Assembly: GCA_012033255.1 (NCBI GenBank)
Contig: JAAUSF010000044.1
Location: 1-34,012 of the forward strand
DNA from: Cyanobacteria bacterium RU_5_0
Lineage (GTDB): Bacteria > Cyanobacteriota > Cyanobacteriia > Elainellales > Elainellaceae
Direction of reading: 5' to 3'
DNA length: 34,012 bases
Part shown: one piece after another, positions 27,916 to 34,012 of the stretch
Layout: each line of letters begins with the position of its first letter
Position numbering within the stretch: the first letter of the stretch is position 1
Notes under the pieces: generated by a model
The model's database searches: none
What the model saw: only the letters and a program-made list of their open reading frames with translations
What the model was told of the DNA's origin: nothing
Program-made: the position numbers and the translations under genes

Positions 27916-27977
27916 AGATTGACTGTCTAGATGTGGAATATTCCATTGGAATATCAACATTCAAACGGGCTTTTTCT

Positions 27978-28088
27978 GGGGCAGACACATCGATCTGCCC
28001 CTACTGATTGTGAAATCGATCGATCTGCCCCTACTGATTGTGAAATCGATCGATCTGCCCCTACTGATTGTGAAATTAACAAAAAATT
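27978..28088. mobile_element. Partial family A copy with 30-bp tandem expansion
   Basis: GGGGCAGACAC followed by CTGCCCC and the end ATTAACAAAAAATTCC resembles the right third of a family A element; the left part is absent. Inside it the 30-bp unit starting CGATCTGCCCCTACTGATTG occurs at 27991-28020, 28021-28050 and, truncated, 28051-28075. It joins the next full copy without any gap. Confidence 0.75.
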
Positions 28089-28217
28089 CCACCTGTAAAT
28101 TTTCTGTTGATATATGGCGTGGTGTAGAGGCAATCCCTGCGTGGCTGCCTTGGCTTAGAAGGCAGCCACGTGGGTCTGCCCCGACCGATTGCAAAACCAA
28201 CAAAAATTTACAGGTGG
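28089..28217 (+). mobile_element. MITE-like palindromic element, family A, copy 3
   Basis: A 129-bp copy with ends CCACCTGTAAATTTTCTGTT and CCAACAAAAATTTACAGG followed by TGG. It has a single GGCAGCCACGTGGGTCTGCC core where copy 2 has three tandem units. Same orientation as copy 2 and opposite to copy 1. Confidence 0.85.
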
Positions 28218-28386
28218 GAAAAATTTATAGGGGGCCGATTTGTGTATTCTCAAATACGTTCTTCTGATTTTGTAATGAAGCGATCGCTAAACAGTTTCCT
28301 TCCAAAGTGAGAGGAGAAGATTGCTCTTACTTCTTATTGTTGCAGGTGAACCTTGAGAAAACCTAGCTGTACTAAATCGGAGAACT

Positions 28387-29517
28387 ATGGCAATGACTCA
28401 AACTGCATCCACTAGCCGCAAAATTCGTTACGCTGTCGTCGGTTTGGGCTGGTTTGCTCAAGCTGCTGCGATGCCAGCGTTTGACCATGCTGAAAACTCT
28501 GAACTAGTTGCTCTTGTCTCAGATGATCCGACGAAGCGGGAAGAACTTAGCAAGCGGTATAACATTCAGCACACTTACTCATATGAACAATACGAGGATT
28601 GTCTCAAGAGTGGTGAAGTAGATGCAGTTTACATTGCTCTACCTAATCACCTGCACCGCGAGTATACGGTGAGAGCCGCTAATGCTGGCATTCATGTCTT
28701 GTGCGAGAAGCCGATGGCAATCACTGTAGATGAGTGCGAGGCAATGATCCAGGCTGCCAAAGACAATACTGTGAAGCTGATGATTGCTTACCGCTTGCAT
28801 TTAGAAGAAGCCAACTTGCAAGCTGTAGAAACAGTGCGATCGGGCAAAATTGGGGAACCGCGCATCTTCAACTCGATATTTACGCAACAAACTGAAGCAG
28901 GCAACGTTCGCGTTGAGAAGGAGAAAGGTGGGGGCACGTTAGATGACATTGGCATCTACTGCATCAACGCGGCTCGGTATCTGTTTCAGGATGAACCGAT
29001 CGAGGTGTTTGCAACTAGTGCTAATAATGGAGAGGAGCGATTTCGTGAAGTTGATGAAATGACGAGTGCGATTCTGCGCTTTCCAGGCGATCGCTTAGCA
29101 ACCTTTACCTGTAGTTTTGGTGCAGCGAAGGTCTCTACCTATCAAGTTGTCGGCACGAAAGGCGATTTGCGGGCTGACCCGGCTTATAGCACTCAAGGCG
29201 AAATGAAGCATATTTTGACGATCGACGGTGAGAAGCAAGAGCGATCGTTTGAATCGCATGATCAGCTTGCTGCTGAGTTTGTTTATTTCTCCGACTGCAT
29301 TCTGCAAAACAAAGAGCCAGAGCCATCAGGGACAGAGGGGCTGATTGATGTCCAAATCATTCGGGCACTTTATCGCTCAATTGAGACGGGTGGCTTTGTG
29401 CAGATCGACACTGCAAAGCGTCACGAGCGCCCTACTGCCGAGCGAACGATCGAGCGTCCCCCTCTTAAGGAAAAGCCTGACTTGGTTCACGCGGCTGACC
29501 CCTCTGGCAAGTCGTAA
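28387..29517 (+). CDS. Gfo/Idh/MocA-family oxidoreductase
   Basis: A 376-residue NAD(P)-dependent oxidoreductase. The Rossmann loop is VVGLGWFAQ (17-25), the family EKP motif is CEKPMAIT (Glu107-Lys108-Pro109) and the active-site segment GGGTLDDIGIYCINAARYLF resembles glucose-fructose oxidoreductase and related sugar dehydrogenases. The substrate is probably a sugar or inositol-like polyol, not determined. The C-terminal 30 residues are rich in Arg/Glu/Pro and extend past the conserved core. GGAG lies a few bases before the ATG. It is followed after about 245 bases by the molybdopterin gene. Confidence 0.92.
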   Translation: MAMTQTASTSRKIRYAVVGLGWFAQAAAMPAFDHAENSELVALVSDDPTKREELSKRYNIQHTYSYEQYEDCLKSGEVDAVYIALPNHLHREYTVRAANAGIHVLCEKPMAITVDECEAMIQAAKDNTVKLMIAYRLHLEEANLQAVETVRSGKIGEPRIFNSIFTQQTEAGNVRVEKEKGGGTLDDIGIYCINAARYLFQDEPIEVFATSANNGEERFREVDEMTSAILRFPGDRLATFTCSFGAAKVSTYQVVGTKGDLRADPAYSTQGEMKHILTIDGEKQERSFESHDQLAAEFVYFSDCILQNKEPEPSGTEGLIDVQIIRALYRSIETGGFVQIDTAKRHERPTAERTIERPPLKEKPDLVHAADPSGKS

Positions 29518-29561
29518 GCTAAACCACTTTTAATTTGCACATACAAATCCTCAGAGTTCTG

Positions 29562-29585
29562 GTGGGATGGGCATTTTAACCATCC
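29562..29585. repeat. Short dispersed repeat, GTGGGATGGGCAT type
   Basis: GTGGGATGGGCATTTTAACC followed by ATCC, a near copy of 96-119, in the spacer between the Gfo/Idh and molybdopterin genes. Confidence 0.55.
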
Positions 29586-29762
29586 GCTGATGCAGGTTAA
29601 GCGTAGAGAAGCTTACCATAAGTGCCGTTGAAAAACTGAATGGCTGGCACGTAGTGCGATCACAAAAGCAAAAATCTATCTGCCGACGAATACTCAAATG
29701 TGGGTAATTTACGCTATGGTACGCTGACAAGTAACTCTGTCTCCCCTGCCGCCTCTGCTACC

Positions 29763-32030
29763 ATGGACACTCATTCCCAATCGATCCAACCTACTCCTCC
29801 CTTTAACCAAACCAATGAAGACACACCCGACATTGGGGGCGGGTTGCCCGTGATCGAATATTGGGCAAAGCACACGCTGTCTCCAGAAGGTGCAAAACTT
29901 TGGAAAACCTTATTCCACAAGAGTGCCTGTCTCTCATGTTCCTGGGGTACAGGCGGACAAAAAGGTGGGTTTACTAACGAGGAAGGGGAAAAGCTGCAAC
30001 GCTGTATGAAAAGCGTCGAGGCGATCGCGTCGGAAATTAAGCCTGCAATTCCGGCTCATGTTTTTGATACTCGTTCGATCGCGGAACTGCAACAACTCTC
30101 GTCTCTGGAAGCCGATCGCTTGGGACGACTAAGTTTTCCAATGATTCTACGGGCTGGTAAGTCTCACTATGAGCGCATTTCCTGGGATGAGATCTATGCG
30201 ATCGCCACCGATGCTTTTCGCAAACCCCCAGAACGGCTTGCCTCCTACAGTTCGGGTCGCGGCTCCAACGAGGCGGCGTTTTTGTTGCAACTGATGCTGC
30301 GAACCCTCGGTTCTAATAATCTGGCAGATTGTTCTGATTTGTGTCATGCGCCCTCCACAACGGCGCTTAAAGCTATGTTTGGCACAAATACCTCGATCGT
30401 CAGTTTGGAAAGCTTGAAGCAGTCAGATTGTGTGGTGCTGGCGGGGGCAAATTCGTCTTACAACCATCCGCGCTTGATGAATGAGTTGATTAAGTTGCGC
30501 GATCGCGGTGGCACGGTGATTGTGATTAATCCGATCATGGAGATTGGCTTAGTCAAATTTGGCTCCCCTGCTTTTCCGGTTAAATCTCTGATTCCTGGTT
30601 CTGAAATTGCCTCATTGTATCTGCAACCGATTCCGGGTAGCGATGTGGCGTTGTTTACGGGAATTCAAAAAGCCCTGATTGAACAAGGCAGAGTCGCCCA
30701 GAACTTTCTTCAGTCCTACACTGAAGGATGGGAAGCGGTGCTAGAACAGGCGCGATCGACTTCCTGGGAAATGATTACGGCAATCTGCGGGGTATCACAA
30801 GCAGATATCGAAACCGCCGCCACTCTCATTGGCACTTCAAAGGGTGTGGTGTTTGGTTGGGCGATGGGCATTACGCAACATACTAACGGCGTTGATAACG
30901 TTTACAGTATTGCCAATACTGCCCTAATTTCTGGCAATGCCGGAAGGCTGGGAGCGGGTGTGATGCCTGTACGGGGACACTCCAACGTGCAGGGCTTTGG
31001 CTCAATGGGTGTGACAGTAAAACTCAAAGAGGAAATTAAGCAGGCGTTGGAGAGATTGTTAGGGCGATCGCTTAATCTACCCAAGGGCTATCACACCCGC
31101 GATCTGATCGAAGCGGCAGATGACCACAACGTAGACAGCCTGATTTGCGTTGGTGGTAATCTCTACGGTGCAAATCCTGACCACACTCAGGCAAAGCGGG
31201 CATTGGGCAACATCGACACGATCATCTACCTGGCAACCAAACCCAACCTGGGGCATTTTCACGGATTGGCAAAAACGAAGACTATCATCATTCCGGTGCT
31301 AAATCGGTTTGAAAATCCCCACAAAACCACAGTAGAGTCGGGCAATAACTTTGTGCGACTCAATGATGAAGGCAAAACTCACCTCAAAAATGCCGATCTG
31401 ATCTCAGAAGTCGAGTTTCTGACCGAATTAGCGCATCGATTACTGGGAGAGTATCCCGTTGATTGGCGCAAAATGCAAGATACTCGCTATGTGCGGCACC
31501 TGATCGCCCAAACCATTCCTGGTTATGAAAAGATCGGGGCGATCGACGATACCAAAGAAGAGTTCACGATTTCAGGGCGAATTGTGACCGAACCCCACTT
31601 CAAAACACCATCGGGGAAGGCAAGCATGTTCACCACACCGCTACCGACCCTCAGCTTACCCAAACCCGAAGACTTTGGCGTTCCATCAACACAGGGTATC
31701 GTGCTGGCACTGATGACCGGACGCAGCTATTCTCAGCACAACACGGTTGTCTATAAAATCGGCGACCAATATCGGGGGATGCCTCATCGTCACTGCATTT
31801 TGATGAATCGGCTCGATGCAGAAAAAGCAGGGTTATCCGAACACGATCGCGCCACCGTTCAAGGAGATGCAGGCAAATTAGAGAACGTTGAAGTGATCTA
31901 TGGAGCCGTGCGCGAAGGAGCGGCGTTGATGTTTTACCCGGAGGTGAATGTCATCTTTAAGGCAAGAACGGAGACGCGATCGGGCACTCCTGCCTATAAG
32001 CGAGTTCCTGTTGTGGTTTACGGCGAGTAG
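29763..32030 (+). CDS. FdhF/YdeP-family molybdopterin oxidoreductase
   Basis: A 755-residue protein of the FdhF/YdeP branch of the molybdopterin-dependent formate dehydrogenase/DMSO-reductase superfamily. The region FHKSACLSCSWGTGGQKGGF has Cys-x2-Cys, and a third Cys follows (RCMKS); a fourth cluster Cys was not identified. SDLCHAPST supplies a likely Mo-ligand Cys next to His; SGRGSNEAAFLLQ, GNAGRLGAGVMPVRGHSNVQ and HNTVVYKI belong to the cofactor-binding folds. The natural electron acceptor and substrate are unknown; no FdhD or partner subunit is adjacent. The frame opens at GTG 29700, but the ATG at 29763 gives the start nearest to the conserved N-terminus; neither has a good ribosome site. 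Confidence 0.9.
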   Translation: MDTHSQSIQPTPPFNQTNEDTPDIGGGLPVIEYWAKHTLSPEGAKLWKTLFHKSACLSCSWGTGGQKGGFTNEEGEKLQRCMKSVEAIASEIKPAIPAHVFDTRSIAELQQLSSLEADRLGRLSFPMILRAGKSHYERISWDEIYAIATDAFRKPPERLASYSSGRGSNEAAFLLQLMLRTLGSNNLADCSDLCHAPSTTALKAMFGTNTSIVSLESLKQSDCVVLAGANSSYNHPRLMNELIKLRDRGGTVIVINPIMEIGLVKFGSPAFPVKSLIPGSEIASLYLQPIPGSDVALFTGIQKALIEQGRVAQNFLQSYTEGWEAVLEQARSTSWEMITAICGVSQADIETAATLIGTSKGVVFGWAMGITQHTNGVDNVYSIANTALISGNAGRLGAGVMPVRGHSNVQGFGSMGVTVKLKEEIKQALERLLGRSLNLPKGYHTRDLIEAADDHNVDSLICVGGNLYGANPDHTQAKRALGNIDTIIYLATKPNLGHFHGLAKTKTIIIPVLNRFENPHKTTVESGNNFVRLNDEGKTHLKNADLISEVEFLTELAHRLLGEYPVDWRKMQDTRYVRHLIAQTIPGYEKIGAIDDTKEEFTISGRIVTEPHFKTPSGKASMFTTPLPTLSLPKPEDFGVPSTQGIVLALMTGRSYSQHNTVVYKIGDQYRGMPHRHCILMNRLDAEKAGLSEHDRATVQGDAGKLENVEVIYGAVREGAALMFYPEVNVIFKARTETRSGTPAYKRVPVVVYGE

Positions 32031-32034
32031 CAAA

Positions 32035-32121
32035 ATGCACGACGTTCAACGGGGCAAGGGCAAGCCGCTGCTAATTCATGGGCTAGGTATGCTTCGGGGC
32101 AGGCTATTGACACTGCCCTGA
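32035..32121 (+). pseudogene. Alpha/beta-hydrolase N-terminal gene fossil
   Basis: An ATG four bases after the molybdopterin gene stop opens a 28-codon frame reading MHDVQRGKGKPLLIHGLG, which is the beta-strand and HG oxyanion-hole motif of alpha/beta hydrolases (typically near residues 10-30). After HGLG the sequence diverges (MLRGRLLTLP) and stops at 32119-32121. The rest of the fold is missing, so this looks like the residue of a deleted gene once translated close behind the oxidoreductase. Confidence 0.6.
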
Positions 32122-32229
32122 GAAGAAAGTAAATTTGGCTATGAAATGAAGGGGAGTAGCTGCTGGTTAATTTCTAATCAGCCCATCTAAGTCAACATAC
32201 TGGTGATGAGCCTGGCTTAGGTGACAGAG

Positions 32230-32343
32230 TTATAGCGACAGCCACTTGGGTTAGGGCGGGGTGCAGGGGTTCCACTGGCTGGGGGCGAAGCCTCCACATC
32301 CCCTTTAATCCCGATGTCCTAACTGATGGCGACAGCTATATAA
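32230..32343. mobile_element. Palindromic element, family B relative
   Basis: Ends TTATAGCGACAGCC and GGCGACAGCTATATAA form an imperfect inverted repeat. The core GCGGGGTGCAGGGG and CTGGGGGCGAAGCCTCCA parallels the core of the 27795-27915 element, while its ends resemble those around 18768-18865. Non-coding. Confidence 0.65.
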
Positions 32344-32524
32344 AGTTAGGAGGTTTGAGTTCTTAGGTTTGAATTTTAAGTTATGAAAAGATTTAACTTA
32401 AAATCCAACGCTTAAAACTCATCACTCTCTGCAAGCGAGACCTTCACTGAGTTCACAGATTTGATGTGAGCTTGGTGAGGGGTTTTAAGCATTCTCATCA
32501 AGTTCACTCAGAGTCGATTCTTTC

Positions 32525-32530
32525 AGAGGA
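32525..32530 (+). promoter_or_regulatory. Ribosome binding site that decides the GDT1 start
   Basis: AGAGGA lies seven bases upstream of GTG 32538. This favours a start giving MLTAFTAGLLLITISELGDK over the GTG at 32466, whose 24 extra residues are polar and unlike the family's N-terminus. Confidence 0.75.
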
Positions 32531-32537
32531 ACTTGAT

Positions 32538-33164
32538 GTGTTAACTGCTTTTACTGCCGGACTTTTGCTGATTACGATTTCTGAATTGGGCGATAAAACT
32601 TTCTTTATCGCGGCGATTTTGGCAATGCGTCATTCTCGTCGGTTGGTGTTTGTTGGCGCGATCGCGGCCCTTGCCCTGATGACCATTCTTTCTGTCCTTG
32701 TCGGACAGGCGGCTAGTCTGCTTCCCAATACTTATGTTCGATGGGCAGAAGTCTTGCTGTTCTTCAGCTTTGGCTTAAAGCTGCTCTATGATGCCCGTCA
32801 GATGCCGACCCAACCTAGCCTGGAGGGACAAGAAGAAGCCGCAGAAGCCATTCAGCAAGCAGAAGCAAAGCTGCGACGACGAAACAAATTGGCGATCGTC
32901 ACTCAATCCTTCGGACTGACATTCTTAGCCGAGTGGGGTGATCGCACTCAATTCACGACGATCGCCCTTGCGGCTGCCAATAATCCCTTTGGAGTCACGG
33001 CGGGAGCAATTTTGGGACACGCTATATGTGCCGCGATCGCGGTGATGTGTGGTCGTTTAGTATGTGGTCGAATTTCGGAACGCAAGATTACGGCGATCGG
33101 CGGCGGGCTGTTTCTGCTGTTTGCAACAGTGGCATGCTTGCGATTGATGGAAGTAATCAGCTAA
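32538..33164 (+). CDS. GDT1/TMEM165 (UPF0016) family cation exporter
   Basis: A 208-residue membrane protein with about six helices. Both family signatures are present: ELGDKTFF (Glu16, Asp19) in the first half and EWGDRTQFTT (Glu132) in the second, related by internal duplication. A charged loop (about 90-118, SLEGQEEAAEAIQQAEAKLR) connects the halves. Members move Mn2+ or Ca2+ out of the cytoplasm; cyanobacterial Mnx/PAM71-type proteins protect photosynthesis from excess manganese (established for the family, inferred here). A convergent TetR gene begins 30 bases beyond its stop. Confidence 0.92.
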   Translation: MLTAFTAGLLLITISELGDKTFFIAAILAMRHSRRLVFVGAIAALALMTILSVLVGQAASLLPNTYVRWAEVLLFFSFGLKLLYDARQMPTQPSLEGQEEAAEAIQQAEAKLRRRNKLAIVTQSFGLTFLAEWGDRTQFTTIALAAANNPFGVTAGAILGHAICAAIAVMCGRLVCGRISERKITAIGGGLFLLFATVACLRLMEVIS

Positions 33165-33194
33165 AAGGCTTTTGGCATTTGAGTCAGCACCGAG

Positions 33195-33803
33195 TTAACC
33201 CTCCGTTGCCGAATCATCGCAGCGATCGGTATCTGCAAAGAGGTAACTCATGACACGACGGATGTGCGGTTCGATCGGGGTATCAGAACGAAATACAACG
33301 GCATACAATACTGAACCCATCATTAAATCGAGCGTTAATTCGGTGTCGAGATCCGATCGAATTTCACCTCTAGCTTTTGCCCGTTCAAAGATTTCAGCGA
33401 AGGCTTTGCGACGAGGCTGCATATATTTTGTCCAGTAGATTTGAGCAAATTGAGGGCTACTGGATGCGCTACTGATAGTGAGGGCGAGGGTTTGCCGTCC
33501 AACAGTATCGAAAGTTTTAGCCGCTTGCTCAAGCATGAATCCAATATCTTCCTTAAAGCTGCCTGTGTTCGGAATGATAGGTTTCTCCCTGGCGCTTGCG
33601 AGTGCATCGGCGACAAGTTCTTCTTTGGAGGTGTAGCGCCGATAAATTGTGGCTTTGCCAACTCCAGCACGGGAAGCGATCGCCTCAATGCTCATCGTTT
33701 GATAACCCACTTCGGCTAACAGTTCAAGAGCGGCTTGCAGAATGGCTTGATCCGCTTCAATGCTGCGAGGTCGTCCAGTCAAGCTCTTAGCAGATTTACT
33801 CAT
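33195..33803 (-). CDS. TetR/AcrR-family transcriptional regulator
   Basis: A 202-residue regulator. The N-terminal helix-turn-helix is MSIEAIASRAGVGKATIYRR (37-56) after the usual ILQAALELLAEVGY helix. The C-terminal region (about 75-190) is the ligand-binding dimer domain and its effector is unknown. TetR proteins usually repress a nearby divergent gene, but the divergent side here is the window edge; the convergent GDT1 gene is less likely the target. No clear operator palindrome was found between the start codon and 33915. Confidence 0.9.
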   Translation of the reverse strand: MSKSAKSLTGRPRSIEADQAILQAALELLAEVGYQTMSIEAIASRAGVGKATIYRRYTSKEELVADALASAREKPIIPNTGSFKEDIGFMLEQAAKTFDTVGRQTLALTISSASSSPQFAQIYWTKYMQPRRKAFAEIFERAKARGEIRSDLDTELTLDLMMGSVLYAVVFRSDTPIEPHIRRVMSYLFADTDRCDDSATEG

Positions 33804-33915
33804 AAAATTGTCATCTCTTAAACGAAGTTTCCTAAGTAGGCGTTTTTATCCGTCATCTAATTCCCGATTATCAAACTTGAACAGTTAAGGAGATTTCCGA
33901 CAGATAAAATACCTG

Positions 33916-33997
33916 CGTAGGATGGGCAAAGGCATCCGTGCCCATCCATTATTCTGGCTGACGATGGGCACGGGTAAGACCCTTTGCCCATCCTACG
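33916..33997. repeat. Long imperfect inverted repeat at window end
   Basis: The left arm CGTAGGATGGGCAAAGG...CGTGCCCATC is the reverse complement of the right arm GATGGGCACGGG...CCTTTGCCCATCCTACG, separated by about 16 bases; the arms differ mainly by a few inserted bases. It is a palindromic MITE-like element or hairpin in the region upstream of the TetR gene. Confidence 0.8.
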
Positions 33998-34012
33998 AAT
34001 TGGTAGATTCTT

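Larger units (their letters stand above)
27767..28386. other. 620-bp repeat-filled spacer
   Basis: No gene. From left to right: a palindromic element (27795-27915), a partial family A copy with 30-bp tandem units (27978-28088), a full family A copy (28089-28217), then a roughly 170-bp leader of the Gfo/Idh gene with GGAG at 28380-28383 as ribosome site. The 80- to 85-codon frames here lie inside repeats and are not genes. Confidence 0.75.
32122..32537. other. Spacer after the hydrolase fossil
   Basis: No intact gene. A palindromic element (32230-32343) occupies the centre. AGAGGA (32525-32530) is the ribosome site for the GDT1-family gene; the frame also opens upstream at GTG 32466, but without a site. 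Confidence 0.5.

Noticed and set aside
27978..28080. Regular 30-bp repeats that might suggest a CRISPR array
   Set aside because: The units are contiguous, with no spacers, and belong to a palindromic element. No cas gene is present.
28010..28267. 85-codon frame over the element copies
   Set aside because: Its repeated peptide derives from the 30-bp units and the terminal repeat; it is not a protein family.
32466..32537. 24-residue N-terminal extension of the GDT1 protein from GTG 32466
   Set aside because: The AGAGGA site seven bases before GTG 32538 and the family's usual N-terminus favour the shorter form.

Overview
The window looks like chromosomal DNA of a cyanobacterium, probably a filamentous or Leptolyngbya-like lineage (inference). 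The HIP1 palindrome GCGATCGC is scattered through coding and spacer DNA (for example 5371-5378 and 7411-7418). A DUF98-type chorismate lyase, a GvpV-like coiled-coil protein, a GDT1-family Mn/Ca exporter, a large REC-GAF-kinase-cyclase sensor and an EGRQ-repeat Rpn-like protein all fit that phylum. No rRNA, tRNA, CRISPR array or intact insertion sequence was seen. 'Established' below means recalled family knowledge; no database was searched.

Layout. 1-3400: an orphan DUF932 (phage/plasmid-type) gene, a membrane-anchored SGNH-like protein that seems to lack its catalytic His, and a short pyroglutamyl-peptidase-like protein. 3400-7440: chorismate lyase (plastoquinone head group), then a PAS-GAF-GGDEF-EAL cyclic-di-GMP enzyme whose 3' end overlaps convergent pheS. 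7437-16040: housekeeping block of pheS, surE, an MBL-fold hydrolase, ribF, a MoxR ATPase, a TonB-like protein and glgX. 16260-20735: MFS transporter, YfbR/HDDC2-like HD phosphohydrolase, GvpV-like protein, and an RCK-TM-pore-TM-RCK channel-like protein. 21015-24556: a signalling gene (REC-GAF-GAF-HisKA-HATPase-REC-adenylate cyclase, about 1180 residues if restored) broken by one missing A in the kinase H-box. 25116-27766: likely operon GNAT acetyltransferase / Rpn-like protein / atypical SDR. 28387-33803: Gfo/Idh/MocA oxidoreductase, FdhF/YdeP molybdopterin oxidoreductase, an alpha/beta-hydrolase gene fossil, a GDT1 exporter and a convergent TetR regulator.

The spacers are rich in non-coding mobile-like palindromes. 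The best supported is a family of three full copies and one partial copy (3512-3636, 8636-8817, 28089-28217, partial 27978-28088) with terminal inverted repeats close to CCACCTGTAAATTTTCTGTT. Two copies have local tandem expansions of 26 or 30 bp. Other palindromic elements lie at 18768-18865, 27795-27915, 32230-32343 and 33916-33997. Eight-base G-rich (or C-rich) microsatellites flank several genes.

The most notable points are the split kinase/cyclase gene, the palindromic element family with nested expansions, the channel-like protein with a non-canonical filter, and several eroded or remodelled genes (collapsed PAS repeat, hydrolase fossil, SGNH protein without His). I did not find a convincing new defence or biosynthetic system; the novelty here is mostly at the level of individual proteins and repeats.
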